NCBI RefSeq assembly: GCF_001428385.1
Contig: NZ_LMSK01000002.1
Coordinates: 216,704-280,703 of the forward strand
Source of the DNA: Rhodanobacter sp. Soil772
Lineage (GTDB): Bacteria > Pseudomonadota > Gammaproteobacteria > Xanthomonadales > Rhodanobacteraceae
Length of the DNA: 64,000 nucleotides
Reading direction: 5' to 3'
Positions 17,432 to 27,667 of the stretch are shown piece by piece; position 1 is the first letter of the stretch; each line of letters opens with the position of its first letter. Below the pieces are notes generated by a model. It worked only from the letters and a program-made list of their open reading frames with translations. It had not been told where the DNA came from and searched no databases. The position numbers and the translations under genes are program-made.

Positions 17432-20173
17432 TCAGGCAAGCTGGCCGTGGCAGTGCTTGTACTTCTTGCCCGAACCGCACGGACACGGATCGTTGCGGCC
17501 GACCTTGGGGCCGTCATGCTGCGCCGGCTGCTGCGCCAGGCGCATGCCGGCACCGACCGGCGCCTCCGCCTCGCCGCCACCGAACGCGCCGGCCGGCGGA
17601 GCGCCGCCACCGCTCGCCTGCATCTGCTTCTGCAGACGCTCGGCCAGGCGCCGTTGCTCGGCCTCCATGGCGGCCACTTCCTCCTCGCTGCGAATGCGGA
17701 TCCGCGCCAGCATCTGGGTCACTTCGGCCTTGATCCGTTCGAGCATCTCGGAGAACAGCTTGAACGACTCGCGCTTGAACGCCTGCTTCGGATCCTGCTG
17801 CGCATAACCGACCAGATAGATGCCCTGGCGCAGGTAGTCCATGCTGGCCAGGTGATCCTTCCAGGCGTTGTCGACCACGGTGAGCATGACGTGCTTTTCC
17901 AGCTGGCGCATGGTGTCGCCGCCGATCTGCGCCTCCTTCGCCTCGAACAGCCCGTTCACCGCGCCGCGCACGTGTTCGAGGATCATCCTGGCATCGACCT
18001 CCTGCTGCTGCTCGATCCAGTTCTTGAGGTCGAGCGACAGGCCGAGCTCGCTTTCCAGTTCGCGATCGAGGCCGGCCAGATCCCACTGGTCGTCGATGCT
18101 GTCGTCCGGCACATACGCGCGCACCATCGTCTGCACCACATCCTCGCGGATGTCGGCGACGGTGGCCGACACCTCGTCGCCCTCGAGCAGTTCATCACGC
18201 TGGCCATAGATCACCTTGCGCTGGTCATTGGCGACATCGTCGAACTCCAGCAGGTGCTTGCGGATGTCGAAGTTGTGCTGCTCGACCTTGCGCTGCGCCT
18301 TCTCGATCTGCCGGCTGATCATGCGATCTTCCAGCGCGTCGTCGTCCTTCATGCCGAAGCGCTTCATCCAGCGCACCAAGCCTTCGCCGCCGAATATGCG
18401 CAGCAGGTTGTCTTCCAGCGACAGGTAGAAGCGCGAGGAACCCGGGTCGCCCTGGCGGCCGGAACGGCCGCGCAGCTGGTTGTCGATGCGGCGCGACTCG
18501 TGCCGCTCGGTGCCGATGATGTGCAGGCCGCCGGCCGCGACCACCCGTTCGTGCAATACCGTCCACTCGCTCTTGACGCGCTGACGATCCAGCTCGCTGG
18601 CGTCCGCCGGCAATTCGGCCAGGGCCGCTTCCAGGCTGCCGCCCAGCACGATGTCGGTACCGCGGCCAGCCATGTTGGTGGCGATGGTGACCTGGCCGGG
18701 CGCGCCGGCCTGGGCCACGATGTGCGCCTCGCGCTCGTGCTGCTTGGCGTTGAGCACCTCATGCACCACGCCGGCCTTGGTCAACAGGCCGGACAGCAGT
18801 TCGGACACCTCGATCGAGGTGGTGCCGACCAGCACCGGCTGACCACGCTTGTGGCAGTCCCGGATGTCCTCGATCACCGAACGGTATTTCGGATCCTGCG
18901 CGAGGAAGATCATGTCCGGGTTGTCCTTGCGGATCATCGGCTTGTGGGTGGGAATCACCACCACCTCCAGGCCGTAGATGCTCTGGAACTCGAACGCCTC
19001 GGTGTCGGCCGTGCCGGTCATGCCGGCCAGCTTCTTGTACATGCGGAACAGGTTCTGGAACGTCACCGTCGCCAGCGTCTGGTTCTCGCGCTGGATCGGC
19101 ACGCCCTCCTTCGCCTCGACCGCCTGATGCAGGCCGTCCGACCAGCGCCGGCCGGCCAGGGTGCGGCCAGTGAATTCGTCGACGATGATCACTTCGCCGT
19201 CGCGCACGATGTAATCCACGTCGCGCTGGTAGATGCCGTTGGCGCGCAGCGCGGCATTGAGGTGATGCACCACCGCCAGGTTCTTGGAGTCGTACAGGCC
19301 GCTGTCCTGATCGATCACGCCAGTCGCGCGCAGCAGCTCGTCAGCATGCTGCATGCCCGCCTCGGACAGGTGCACCTGTTTCTGCTTCTCGTCGACCCAA
19401 TAATCGCCTTCGCCGTCTTCCTCGGTCTGGCGGACCATCTGCGGCACGATCTTGTTCACCGCGAGGTACAGCTGCGGGGAATCCTCGGCCGGGCCGGAAA
19501 TGATCAGCGGGGTGCGCGCCTCGTCGATCAGGATCGAGTCGACTTCGTCGACGATCGCGTAGTTCAGGCCGCGCTGGTAGCGCTGTTCCTTGCTCAACGC
19601 CATGTTGTCGCGCAGGTAGTCGAAACCGAATTCGTTGTTGGTGCCGTAGGTGATGTCGGCAGCGTAGGCCGCGTTCTTGTCGGCGTGATCCATGCCCGGA
19701 TACACCACGCCCACGTTGAGGCCGAGGAAGCTGTACAGCTTGCCCATCTGCGCGGAGTCGCGCCGAGCCAGGTAGTCGTTGACGGTGACCACGTGCACAC
19801 CCTTGCCGGCGAGTGCGTTGAGATAGACCGGCAGCGTGCCGACCAGGGTCTTGCCTTCGCCGGTGCGCATCTCGGCGATCTTGCCCTGATGCAGCACCAT
19901 GCCGCCGATCATCTGCACGTCGTAATGGCGCATGCCCAGGGTGCGTTTGGCTGCCTCGCGGACCACCGCAAACGCCTCCGGCAGCAGCTTGTCCAGCGAA
20001 TCGCCGCCGGCAATGCGCTGCTTGAACTCGTCGGTCTTGCCACGCAGGGCGTCATCGCTCAGTTTTTCGAATTCGGGCTCCAGCGCATTGATGCGGTTAA
20101 CGCTCTTGGAAAGCTGGCGCAATACGCGCTCGTTGCGGCTACCAAACAGGCTCGTCAGGGCACGATTGAACAT
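17432..20173 (-). CDS. secA: Preprotein translocase ATPase SecA
   Basis: Motor ATPase that pushes unfolded precursors through SecYEG. It has 913 aa. Walker A is seen in MRTGEGKT and the DEAD-like box in [14 protein letters not shown]. The GMTGTA motif, [11 protein letters not shown] and a helicase [15 protein letters not shown] segment follow, and the C-terminal zinc-binding SecB-interaction tail is [14 protein letters not shown]. The ATG at 20173 gives the conserved [16 protein letters not shown] start with GGAAGA upstream. A longer open frame continues upstream but lacks conservation. It is downstream of the M23 peptidase gene on the same strand with about 190 bp between. Confidence 0.97.
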   Translation of the reverse strand: MFNRALTSLFGSRNERVLRQLSKSVNRINALEPEFEKLSDDALRGKTDEFKQRIAGGDSLDKLLPEAFAVVREAAKRTLGMRHYDVQMIGGMVLHQGKIAEMRTGEGKTLVGTLPVYLNALAGKGVHVVTVNDYLARRDSAQMGKLYSFLGLNVGVVYPGMDHADKNAAYAADITYGTNNEFGFDYLRDNMALSKEQRYQRGLNYAIVDEVDSILIDEARTPLIISGPAEDSPQLYLAVNKIVPQMVRQTEEDGEGDYWVDEKQKQVHLSEAGMQHADELLRATGVIDQDSGLYDSKNLAVVHHLNAALRANGIYQRDVDYIVRDGEVIIVDEFTGRTLAGRRWSDGLHQAVEAKEGVPIQRENQTLATVTFQNLFRMYKKLAGMTGTADTEAFEFQSIYGLEVVVIPTHKPMIRKDNPDMIFLAQDPKYRSVIEDIRDCHKRGQPVLVGTTSIEVSELLSGLLTKAGVVHEVLNAKQHEREAHIVAQAGAPGQVTIATNMAGRGTDIVLGGSLEAALAELPADASELDRQRVKSEWTVLHERVVAAGGLHIIGTERHESRRIDNQLRGRSGRQGDPGSSRFYLSLEDNLLRIFGGEGLVRWMKRFGMKDDDALEDRMISRQIEKAQRKVEQHNFDIRKHLLEFDDVANDQRKVIYGQRDELLEGDEVSATVADIREDVVQTMVRAYVPDDSIDDQWDLAGLDRELESELGLSLDLKNWIEQQQEVDARMILEHVRGAVNGLFEAKEAQIGGDTMRQLEKHVMLTVVDNAWKDHLASMDYLRQGIYLVGYAQQDPKQAFKRESFKLFSEMLERIKAEVTQMLARIRIRSEEEVAAMEAEQRRLAERLQKQMQASGGGAPPAGAFGGGEAEAPVGAGMRLAQQPAQHDGPKVGRNDPCPCGSGKKYKHCHGQLA

Positions 20174-20223
20174 CGATCTTCCGGGTTGGGAGTGAAATGC
20201 CCGCTGCAGGCGCGGGCCAATCG

Positions 20224-20241
20224 GGCATGTTACTACATGCC
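20224..20241. promoter_or_regulatory. Inverted repeat GGCATGT/ACATGCC upstream of secA
   Basis: Perfect 7-bp inverted repeat with a 4-base spacer, about 50 bp before the secA start, in the presumed promoter region. It could be an operator or a short mRNA hairpin; E. coli-type secM is absent from this position. Confidence 0.3.
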
Positions 20242-20367
20242 AACAGGGCATCGCCCGTGAAGGCCTGCCCTGCCGGGATACGACCGCTCAAGCCTTGCCG
20301 ATCCCGCCGTCCTGAATGGCGCCGGCCGCGGCGGGATTCAAGGGACTCCGGGCCGCCGGGGCCCGGG

Positions 20368-21297
20368 TCAGCGGTGGTTGCGCACGAACGCCAGCGGATT
20401 GACCACGCGGCCGTCGTACCAGACCTCGAAATGCACGTGCGACCCGGTGGAGCGGCCAGTGGAGCCAGCCCGGGCGATCACGTCGCCGACCTGCACATGC
20501 TGGCCCGGATGCGCCACCAACGCACTGTTGTGCGCATAGCGGGTCATGTAGCCGTTGCCGTGGTCGATCTCGATCACGTTGCCATAGCCGCTGCGCACCC
20601 CGGCAAAGGTCACCATGCCTTCGGCCACGGTATGCACCGGCGTGCCGAGCGGGGTCGAGATATCGATGCCGGTATGCCGCGCCGAGTGGCCATCGAACGG
20701 GTCCGCACGCACGCCGAAATAGGAGGAGATGTAGCCCGGCACCGGCATCCCGGTCGGCTTCAGGTTCGACTCGATCTTGGCGTCCAGCAACAGGCTCTGC
20801 AGCGCCGACAACTGCGCCTGCTGCCGGTCGAACTGGCTGGCCAACTGGTTGATGCTGTTGTCCAGCACAGGCGGCAGCGCATAGGCGCTGCTGCCGGCGT
20901 CCTCAATGCCGCCCACCGCCGGCTGCTGGTCGAAATCGAATTCGCCGTCGTCGAGCTTGCCGACCTCGGCCAGCCGTTCGCCCAGGGCGTTCAGACGGGT
21001 CGACTGGGCCTGCAACTGGCCCAGTTTCACGGCCAGCGCATCGAGGCCACGCTGGGCATCCTGGCGCACGCCGCCCAGTTGGGTGTTCTGTTGCTGGATC
21101 TGCTGCTGCAGGTCACGGATCTCGGCCAGCGCCCGGTCGCGCGGACTGGCCACCAGCACGGCCAGTGCCACGCCGACCCCCATGCAACCGAGTACCGCCA
21201 GCGAGGCCGCCGAAAACAGTTTCCAACGCAGGCGGCGGTCCGCCAGGTCAAGAGTTTTCGGCAATTTCCTGGCACGTGATACGAGTATGATTTGCAT
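20368..21297 (-). CDS. Membrane-anchored M23 (LytM-type) peptidase
   Basis: Probable peptidoglycan endopeptidase or LytM-like activator, 309 aa. A short cytoplasmic N-terminus and one membrane helix (about 28-50) are followed by a Q/L-rich coiled coil (about 53-95). The C-terminal LytM domain (about 190-300) keeps the zinc motifs HTGIDISTP (H-x3-D) and HVHFEVW (H-x-H), so it should be catalytically active. The start is 27 bp from the divergent dciA-like start. The same lpxC, DUF721, M23, secA neighbourhood is known from Pseudomonas, as far as I recall. Confidence 0.88.
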   Translation of the reverse strand: MQIILVSRARKLPKTLDLADRRLRWKLFSAASLAVLGCMGVGVALAVLVASPRDRALAEIRDLQQQIQQQNTQLGGVRQDAQRGLDALAVKLGQLQAQSTRLNALGERLAEVGKLDDGEFDFDQQPAVGGIEDAGSSAYALPPVLDNSINQLASQFDRQQAQLSALQSLLLDAKIESNLKPTGMPVPGYISSYFGVRADPFDGHSARHTGIDISTPLGTPVHTVAEGMVTFAGVRSGYGNVIEIDHGNGYMTRYAHNSALVAHPGQHVQVGDVIARAGSTGRSTGSHVHFEVWYDGRVVNPLAFVRNHR

Positions 21298-21324
21298 GTC
21301 TTTCCAAGATCGAATTCCGGCACC

Positions 21325-21807
21325 ATGCAGCGCGCCAACCCGGCCACTTCCCGCCGCACCGGCAACGGACCGAAGTCCCTCGTCGACTGCGGCTCCTTCG
21401 CGACACTGGCCCGAAAGGCCGGTGCGCTGGAAGCGCTGGACCGCGCACTGCGCCAGACGTTGCCATCGCCGTTGCGCGAGCAGGTGAGATTCGCCAACCT
21501 GCGCAACGACCGCCTCGTCTTCCTGGCGTCTTCACCGGGCTGGGCATCGCGTCTGCGCTTGATGCAGACGCAAATCCTTGCCGCCGCACATGCCATCGGC
21601 ACCTGCGCCAGTTCAGTCACCGTGAAAGTGGTCCCCCCACCGGTGGTCGCCATGGCGCCGGACCGGTCGAAACCGCTTTCGCCTGCCGCCGCCGCCCACC
21701 TCAGGGCCGCCGCCGCGTCATTCACAGACCCCGAATTGCGGGCACTGTTCCTTGAGCTGGCGTCCTTCGCCGAAACCGCTGATTCCCCCGTGCCCGGTAC
21801 GGACTGA
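21325..21807 (+). CDS. dciA: DUF721 family, DciA-like helicase-loading protein
   Basis: 160 aa. The N-terminal part (about 15-95) fits the DUF721/DciA KH-like fold: ALEALDRALRQTLPSPLREQVRFANLRNDRLVFLASS, given here only as landmarks LPSPLREQVRF and LVFLASSPGWASRLR. DciA is the ancestral replicative-helicase (DnaB) operator in bacteria lacking DnaC; that role is established in Pseudomonas and inferred here. The C-terminus is Ala/Pro-rich and probably disordered. The ATG at 21325 is chosen over upstream starts because it avoids extending into the divergent promoter. No strong ribosome site is present. Confidence 0.7.
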   Translation: MQRANPATSRRTGNGPKSLVDCGSFATLARKAGALEALDRALRQTLPSPLREQVRFANLRNDRLVFLASSPGWASRLRLMQTQILAAAHAIGTCASSVTVKVVPPPVVAMAPDRSKPLSPAAAAHLRAAAASFTDPELRALFLELASFAETADSPVPGTD

Positions 21808-21921
21808 CTTGCGCCACTCCGTTTACCGGAGATGGGTTTATAGCATGCAGTTTGTTAAGGAATAACCCCCGATGTCATGGAGACGTGAAGCGCAACGCGG
21901 GGGAAATGTGATGCTCACCAC

Positions 21922-21956
21922 AAAAAACGGCCATGTCTCGCGACACGGCCGTTTTC
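21922..21956. terminator. Convergent terminator between dciA-like gene and lpxC
   Basis: AAAAACGGCC pairs with GGCCGTTTT (stem extended by TGT/ACA around a mismatch, loop CTCGCG). In the lpxC direction the hairpin is followed by a six-T run, giving an intrinsic terminator for lpxC. It probably also stops dciA transcripts. Confidence 0.8.
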
Positions 21957-21988
21957 GTTGAAGGGCTGGTAAAGGGACGGACTTCGGC

Positions 21989-22903
21989 TCAGATCGCCTG
22001 TGCCGGATGGGCGTAGGAGATCGGCGAGGTGGCCGGGTCGTCCTGGTAGCTGACCTCTTCCCACGCCGAGGCATCGGCCATCAGCGTGCGCAGCAGCTTG
22101 TTGTTCAACTCATGGCCGGATTTGTGCGCGTGGTACGCGCCGATCAGGCTGTGGCCGAGCAGGTACAGATCGCCGATCGCGTCGAGGATCTTGTGCTTGA
22201 CGAACTCGTCCTCGTAACGCAGGCCGTCCTCGTTCAGCACGCGGTAGTCGTCCAGCACCACCGCATTGTCCATCGAGCCGCCCAGCGCCAGGTTGTGCTC
22301 GCGCAGCATCTCGATGTCGCGCATGAAGCCGAACGTGCGTGCGCGGCTCACTTCCTTGACGAAGGACGTGGTGGAGAAGTCGATCTCGGCACGCGAGGTG
22401 CGCTGGCTGATGATCGGGTGGTTGAAGTCGATCGAGAAGCCGACCTTGAAGCCCTCGAACGGCTCGAAGCTGGCCCACTTGTCGCCTTCCTGCACCTTCA
22501 CCGGCTTCTTGATGCGGATGAAGCGCTTGGCCACGTTCTGCTCTTCGATGCCGGCAGACTGCAGCAGGAAGACGAACGGACCGGCGCTGCCGTCCATGAT
22601 CGGCACTTCCGGCGCGGAGAGGTCGACATAGGCGTTGTCGATGCCCAGGCCCGCCATCGCCGAGAGCAGATGCTCGACCGTGGAGACGCGGGCGTCGCCG
22701 TTGACCAGCGTGGTCGACAGCCGGGTATCGCCGACATTGTCCTGGCGAGCGCGGATATCCACCGGCGGATCGAGATCCGTACGGCGGAATACGATGCCGG
22801 TATTCGGCGCCGCGGGACGCAAGGTCATGTACACCTTGTCACCCGTATGCAGGCCGACGCCGGTCGCCCGGATGACATTCTTAAGCGTACGCTGCTTGAT
22901 CAT
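21989..22903 (-). CDS. lpxC: UDP-3-O-acyl-N-acetylglucosamine deacetylase LpxC
   Basis: Zinc deacetylase catalysing the committed step of lipid A synthesis. It has 304 aa. It starts at the conserved MIKQRTLKN; a longer frame upstream is not conserved. [17 protein letters not shown] carries the first zinc His, [10 protein letters not shown] is the substrate loop, and [14 protein letters not shown] carries the remaining zinc ligands (His and Asp). The C-terminus (SYAHPAQAI) may hold the proteolysis signal known in the family. It is downstream of ftsZ but separated by about 460 bp, so it probably has its own promoter. Confidence 0.97.
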   Translation of the reverse strand: MIKQRTLKNVIRATGVGLHTGDKVYMTLRPAAPNTGIVFRRTDLDPPVDIRARQDNVGDTRLSTTLVNGDARVSTVEHLLSAMAGLGIDNAYVDLSAPEVPIMDGSAGPFVFLLQSAGIEEQNVAKRFIRIKKPVKVQEGDKWASFEPFEGFKVGFSIDFNHPIISQRTSRAEIDFSTTSFVKEVSRARTFGFMRDIEMLREHNLALGGSMDNAVVLDDYRVLNEDGLRYEDEFVKHKILDAIGDLYLLGHSLIGAYHAHKSGHELNNKLLRTLMADASAWEEVSYQDDPATSPISYAHPAQAI

Positions 22904-23363
22904 TGTAGTTGGTACCTGTGTAGGCAGCAGCCAATCAGGAGCGGATGCTAACACAGTTTTAACCTGTGATAAAAGCAAACCGTACCGTACAGTCTGATTA
23001 AGCCTTCATGTTTCTTTCATCCTTGGAGGCGATCGGCGTCCGTTGCGGTTTTCTTTGTGAAACCAGGGATTCGACACGACGCCCCGCGCCTGGGACGGGA
23101 ATCCGGCACGGGGCATCGGGCCGGCCGCCACGGCAAATCCGCGACGGCTGGCCGTGCGTCGTCCCGACGCACAGTCTTGTGCTGCACCTCTGCGAACGGC
23201 CTGCCCGAGCGCGACCGGCCTTCATCACTTCCCATCCACCCGTGCGATACGGCTGGGCGGCAGCCGGCACGGCACAACGGGAGTAGTGACCGACCCAACG
23301 GGCGTTCGTTCAATACTTTCGCATCTCCTTAACTTGTGCAACCTGCCAGAAGTCAGCCTGCCC
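22904..23363. other. Intergenic region between ftsZ and lpxC, no gene seen
   Basis: 460 bp on which several frames are open on both strands, but all translate to Arg/Pro-rich sequence with no recognisable motif. I call none of them. Near lpxC a possible minus-strand promoter is TTATCA (complement of 22967-22972), a 16-bp spacer, then TAGCAT (22945-22950), just inside the AT-rich tract 22945-22990. A 7-bp hairpin lies at 23154-23172. No clear T-tailed terminator for ftsZ was found. Confidence 0.5.
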
Positions 23364-24551
23364 TCAGTCGGCCTGGCGGCGCAGGAACGCCGGAATGTCC
23401 AGGTAATCGAAGCCCGGCTCGGCATGCTTCGCCGGCGCCACGGGTTCCGCACGGCTGTGACTGACCGTCATGTCCGGCTGCGCATAGTCCACTACCTCGT
23501 TGCCGGTACCGGTACGCAGCACCACCGGGCGCGGGCGCATCTGCACCTGCTGGGTCTCGACCATGCGGATCGGCGGCTGCTGGCGCGACGCCATCGCCCG
23601 GTTGAGGCCGGTGGCGACCACGGTGACGCGTACGTCGTCCTTCATTTCCGGATCGAGCGAGGTGCCCATCACCACGGTGGCGTCTTCGCTGGCGAAGTCG
23701 TGGATGATACGGCCGATCTCGTCGAACTCACGCATGGTCAGGTTCGGACCGGCGGTGACGTTGACCAGGATGCCGCAGGCGCCGTTGAGGTTGACGTCCT
23801 CCAGCAGCGGGTTCTTGATCGCCGCCTCGGCCGCCGCCTGGGCACGGTCGTCGCCGCGGGCGGTGCCCGAGCCCATCATCGCCAGACCCATCTCCGACAT
23901 CACGGTGCGCACGTCGGCGAAGTCGACGTTGATCAGGCCAGGGGCGGTGATCAGGTCGGCAATGCCCTGCACGGCGCCCTGCAGCACGTCGTTGGCAGCC
24001 TTGAACGCATTCAGCAAGGTGACGTCACGGCCGAGCACGCTGAGCAGCTTCTCGTTCGGCACGGTGATCAGCGAGTCGACGTGCTGCTGCAGATCCTCGA
24101 TGCCCTTCAATGCCACCTGCATGCGCCGCCGGCCCTCGAACGGGAACGGCTTGGTCACCACCGCCACGGTGAGGATGCCCTTTTCCTTGGCCAGCTGGGC
24201 CACCACCGGCGCCGCGCCGGTACCGGTGCCGCCGCCCATGCCGGCGGTGATGAACACCATGTCGGCGCCTTCGAGCATCGCCTCGATCCGTTCGCGATCC
24301 TCCAGCGCGGCCTGCCGGCCGACCTCGGGATTCGCGCCGGCGCCGAGACCCTTGGTCACGTTGCCACCGAGTTGCAAATGGGTGCGCGAGCCGCAGGTAG
24401 TCATCGCCTGCGCGTCGGTGTTGGCGACGATGAACTCCACGCCTTCGATGTTGGCATTCAACATGTGTGCCACGGCATTGCCGCCGCCGCCGCCCACGCC
24501 GATCACTTTGATGACTGCATTGGGTGCGAGTTTATCAATCAGTTCAAACAT
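23364..24551 (-). CDS. ftsZ: Cell-division tubulin homologue FtsZ
   Basis: GTPase that polymerises into the Z-ring. It has 395 aa. Start [20 protein letters not shown] is preceded by [16 protein letters not shown] and the tubulin signature [10 protein letters not shown] are the nucleotide-binding loops. The T7 loop ([15 protein letters not shown]) carries the catalytic acids. A variable linker leads to the conserved C-terminal peptide [13 protein letters not shown], which binds FtsA and ZipA. It is the last gene of the dcw cluster, 124 bp after ftsA. Confidence 0.98.
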   Translation of the reverse strand: MFELIDKLAPNAVIKVIGVGGGGGNAVAHMLNANIEGVEFIVANTDAQAMTTCGSRTHLQLGGNVTKGLGAGANPEVGRQAALEDRERIEAMLEGADMVFITAGMGGGTGTGAAPVVAQLAKEKGILTVAVVTKPFPFEGRRRMQVALKGIEDLQQHVDSLITVPNEKLLSVLGRDVTLLNAFKAANDVLQGAVQGIADLITAPGLINVDFADVRTVMSEMGLAMMGSGTARGDDRAQAAAEAAIKNPLLEDVNLNGACGILVNVTAGPNLTMREFDEIGRIIHDFASEDATVVMGTSLDPEMKDDVRVTVVATGLNRAMASRQQPPIRMVETQQVQMRPRPVVLRTGTGNEVVDYAQPDMTVSHSRAEPVAPAKHAEPGFDYLDIPAFLRRQAD

Positions 24552-24675
24552 TTCCCGTCCTCCGTAGAGTTGTTGTCGTTGTAACCATGGAGCGCGACTC
24601 CTGTCGGTCCGTGGTGGTGGGCGAACGTCCTTCTGCCCGTGGCTGCGCCTCCTGCGCCGCCTAGAAAAATCGTCA

Positions 24676-25908
24676 TCAGAAATTCCGGGTGAGCCAGCCG
24701 CGCAACTTGCCGACCAGGCCGCCGACGCTGCCGCCACCCGAGCCGCCCATGCGCGTACCGCCGGCGCGCGAGCCATGCAGCAGCAAGCCCACGCCGGTGG
24801 CGTGCAGCGGGCTGGAGACGACTTCGCCGAGGCCGTCGATCTGCTGCGGCACGCCGATGCGCACCATCTTGTGGAAGATCTCCTCGGCCAGCTCCAGCGC
24901 GCCTTCCATCTTCGAGGCGCCGCCAGTCAGCACCACGCCGGCTGCGACCAGGCTCTCGTAGCCGGAGCGGCGCAGCTGGTCCTGCACCATTTCGAAGATC
25001 TCCTCGTAGCGCGCCTGCACCGACTGCGCCAGCGACTGCCGCGCCAGCCGGCGCGGCGGGCGATCGCCGACGCTGGGCACCTGGATGGTTTCCTCGGCGT
25101 GCGCCAGCCCGGTCTGCGCGCAGGCGTACTTGATCTTGATCTCCTCCGCGTGCGCGGTCGGCGTGTGCACGCCGTAGGCGATGTCGCTGGTGACCTGGTC
25201 GCCGCCGACCGGCAGCGAGGCGGTGTAGCGGATCGAGCCCTGCGTATAGATCGCGATGTCGGTGGTGCCGGCACCGATGTCGACCAGGCACACGCCCAGC
25301 TCGCGTTCGTCGTCGGTCAGCACCGCCTTCGCGCTGGCGACGGCCGACGGCACCAGCTCGTCCACGGTGAGGCCGCAGCGCTGGATGCACTTGGTGACGT
25401 TCTGCACCGCCGCCGCCGCGCCGGTGACCAGGTGCACGTTCGCCTCCAGCCGCACGCCGCTCATGCCGATCGGGGCACGGATGCCGTCCTGGCCGTCGAT
25501 GCGGTATTCCTGCGATTCCTTGTAGAGCACCTTGCGGTCGGCCGGGATCGCCACCGCGCTGGCCGCCTCCAGTACCTGTTCCAGGTCGCTGGCGGTGACT
25601 TCGCGATCGCGGATCGCCGCGTTGCCGTGCGAGTTGCGGGTTTCCAGGTGGCTGCCGGAGATCGACGCGTAGACCGAGCGGATGTCGCAGCCGGCCATCA
25701 GCTCGGCCTCCTCCACCGCGCGCTGGATCGAGTGCACGGTCGATTCGATGTCGACCACCGAGCCGCGCTTCATGCCGCGCGAGACGTGGGTGCCGATGCC
25801 GATCACGGTGATCGGTTCGCCCGGCTCGTACTCGCCGACGATCGCCACCACCTTCGAGGTGCCGATGTCGAGCCCCACTACCAATTGCTTGTCATTGCGC
25901 GGCTTCAT
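24676..25908 (-). CDS. ftsA: Cell-division actin homologue FtsA
   Basis: Membrane tether for FtsZ and recruiter of late division proteins. It has 410 aa. Actin-fold phosphate loops are [13 protein letters not shown] (about 12-24) and [12 protein letters not shown]. The 1C subdomain lies between them, and the C-terminal amphipathic membrane-targeting helix is [14 protein letters not shown]. The linker before it is Gly-rich ([10 protein letters not shown]). The start overlaps the ftsQ stop by 4 bp (ATGA). Confidence 0.97.
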   Translation of the reverse strand: MKPRNDKQLVVGLDIGTSKVVAIVGEYEPGEPITVIGIGTHVSRGMKRGSVVDIESTVHSIQRAVEEAELMAGCDIRSVYASISGSHLETRNSHGNAAIRDREVTASDLEQVLEAASAVAIPADRKVLYKESQEYRIDGQDGIRAPIGMSGVRLEANVHLVTGAAAAVQNVTKCIQRCGLTVDELVPSAVASAKAVLTDDERELGVCLVDIGAGTTDIAIYTQGSIRYTASLPVGGDQVTSDIAYGVHTPTAHAEEIKIKYACAQTGLAHAEETIQVPSVGDRPPRRLARQSLAQSVQARYEEIFEMVQDQLRRSGYESLVAAGVVLTGGASKMEGALELAEEIFHKMVRIGVPQQIDGLGEVVSSPLHATGVGLLLHGSRAGGTRMGGSGGGSVGGLVGKLRGWLTRNF

Positions 25909-26639
25909 GAGCGGGGCGAACCTCCAGCGTTGACGGCGGCCGTCTGCGGCCAGCGCACGGCGAATCCATTGGTGTAGCGAAGATCGGCGTAGGCGAAGCC
26001 GTCGGTATGGCCGGCGATCAGCTGCGGGTAGACGTCGAGGAAGCGACGCAGCCGGCGCCCGGCGTACTCGCGGTCGCCGATCACGATCTGCGCGCCGTCC
26101 GCCATGCTCACGCTCCAGCTGCCGCGGTCGGTCAGCGCCACACCGGTGATCTGCAGCTGGGTGCCGGCGAATGCCTTGCGGGTTTCCGCATAGAAGCTGA
26201 CCACTTCGGCCAGCCGCGCATCCGGGCCATGCAGGCTCGGCAGCCCGCCGGCGCCGTCCATGCCCGGCGCATCGAACACCAGGCCTTGACGGCTGATCAG
26301 CTGCTTGTCGTTCCAGCGGGCGAACGGCTGACGCTCGTAGATGCGCAACTGCAAGGTGGCCGGCCAGCGCTTGCGCGCCTCGACCGATTCCACCCACGGC
26401 AGCGCGGCGACGGCCTTCTGTACCGCGTCCAGATCCAGCGCGAAGAAACCCTTGCCCAAGCGCGGCCGCACCGCGGCGCGGATGTCGTCCGCGCTGACAT
26501 GCTTGAACTCGGCCTGCACCGTCAGCTGGGTCACCGGCCAGCGCCCGGCCGCAAACCACCCGCGCAGCACGCCGACGATCGGCAGCGCGACCAGCGCGAT
26601 GGCGAGGCACCAGGCGACGAGGCGGACGGTTCCTTTCAC
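25905..26639 (-). CDS. ftsQ: Cell-division protein FtsQ
   Basis: Bitopic divisome protein linking FtsBL with the early ring. It has 244 aa: one N-terminal membrane helix (about 5-28), a POTRA domain (about 36-105, starting [18 protein letters not shown], shown by [10 protein letters not shown]), and an FtsQ/DivIB beta domain. The start is GTG at 26639, overlapping the ddl stop (GTGA). Its Shine-Dalgarno AAGGAGG lies 6-7 bp upstream, inside the flank of the GATTCGG repeat element at the end of ddl. Confidence 0.95.
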   Translation of the reverse strand: MKGTVRLVAWCLAIALVALPIVGVLRGWFAAGRWPVTQLTVQAEFKHVSADDIRAAVRPRLGKGFFALDLDAVQKAVAALPWVESVEARKRWPATLQLRIYERQPFARWNDKQLISRQGLVFDAPGMDGAGGLPSLHGPDARLAEVVSFYAETRKAFAGTQLQITGVALTDRGSWSVSMADGAQIVIGDREYAGRRLRRFLDVYPQLIAGHTDGFAYADLRYTNGFAVRWPQTAAVNAGGSPRS

Positions 26640-27667
26640 TGGGCGCCTCCTTTGGAGTCGCGGGATTCGGGATTCGGGATTCGGGATTCGGTGAAGCCGG
26701 TCCGCGCGGTTACCGATTCCCGAGCGAAGCTCGTCTCAAGCACGCGCCAGCACAGTTCCTGGTAATCGATGCCGGCGACTTTGGCCGCCTTCGGTACCAG
26801 CGAGTGCGAGGTCATGCCCGGCGCGGTGTTCACTTCCAGCAGCCAGTTGCGGCCGGCGCGGTCGCGCATCACGTCGACGCGGCCCCAGCCTTGGCAACCC
26901 AGTGCATCGAACGCGGCGAGCGCCAGTGCGCGCAGCTCCGCTTCGGCGTCGCCTTCAAGGCCGGGACACAGGTACAGCGTGTCCTCGGCGATGTACTTCG
27001 CGTTGTAGTCGTAGAACGCACCCTTCGGCACGATGTGGATGCTCGGCAACACCTGGCGGCCGAGGATGCCGACGGTCAGCTCGTCGCCCTCGATCAGGGT
27101 TTCCATCAGCAGGTCGCCCGGATACTTCGCGGCCAGCTCCACCGCCTGATCCAGCTGCGCTTCCTCGAACACGCGGGTGACGCCCACGCTGGAACCCTCG
27201 CAGGCCGGCTTCACGATCAACGGGAAGCCGATCTGTTTCGCCGCCGCATGCACATCGGCGCCGCGCGGCAAGGCCACGAACTTCGGCGTTGGCAGGCCGA
27301 GCGACTGCCACACGCGCTTCGAACGCGTCTTGTCCATCGACAACGCCGAGCCCAGCACACCCGAGCCGGTGTAAGGCACCTTGAGCGCCTCCAGCGCACC
27401 TTGCAGCACGCCGTCCTCGCCACCGCCATGCTGGCCGTGCAGGATGTTGAACACGCGCGCGAAATGGTCGGTGCGCAACGCGTCGAGCAGCGCCGGGATG
27501 CCGTCGACCGCATGCGCGTCCACGCCGCGCGCCTTGAGCGCCTCCAGCACGTTGCGGCCGGAATCCAGCGAGACTTCACGCTCGGCCGAGCTGCCGCCCA
27601 TCGCCACGGCGACGCGACCGAACTGGGCAGGATCGCTGATTTTGTCCACGGTCACCTTCACGCTCAC
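26636..27667 (-). CDS. ddl: D-alanine--D-alanine ligase Ddl (B type)
   Basis: ATP-grasp ligase making the D-Ala-D-Ala dipeptide for MurF. It has 343 aa, longer than the roughly 306 of E. coli Ddl[15 protein letters not shown] (about 20-33), the EGSSVGVT lid loop and the [15 protein letters not shown] metal/substrate segment are all intact. The extra length includes a C-terminal tail of about 28 residues after LETSFA ([15 protein letters not shown] at its end) that is translated from repeat copy A. The start is GTG at 27667, overlapping the murC stop (GTGA); an ATG-based start is not available nearby. Confidence 0.95.
   Translation of the reverse strand: MSVKVTVDKISDPAQFGRVAVAMGGSSAEREVSLDSGRNVLEALKARGVDAHAVDGIPALLDALRTDHFARVFNILHGQHGGGEDGVLQGALEALKVPYTGSGVLGSALSMDKTRSKRVWQSLGLPTPKFVALPRGADVHAAAKQIGFPLIVKPACEGSSVGVTRVFEEAQLDQAVELAAKYPGDLLMETLIEGDELTVGILGRQVLPSIHIVPKGAFYDYNAKYIAEDTLYLCPGLEGDAEAELRALALAAFDALGCQGWGRVDVMRDRAGRNWLLEVNTAPGMTSHSLVPKAAKVAGIDYQELCWRVLETSFARESVTARTGFTESRIPNPESRDSKGGAQ
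26641..26725. repeat. GATTCGG palindromic element, copy A (ddl/ftsQ)
   Basis: Four tandem 7-bp GGGATTC units (26662-26689) face a short inverted arm (CCGATTCCCG, 26713-26722) across a GC-rich loop. The flank at 26644-26656 reads, on the minus strand, CTCCAAAGGAGG, the same motif that flanks copy C. The element encodes the last residues of Ddl and places a Shine-Dalgarno before ftsQ. Confidence 0.8.

Noticed and set aside
17447-20260. A 937-codon open frame opposite secA
   Set aside because: Shadow of secA; no recognisable domain and unrealistic composition. The same holds for long frames opposite ppc (59554-62034) and lptD (10436-12493).
22998-23332. ORFs of ~90-100 codons between ftsZ and lpxC
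   Set aside because: Overlapping frames on both strands, Arg/Pro-rich, no start signals; treated as non-coding.
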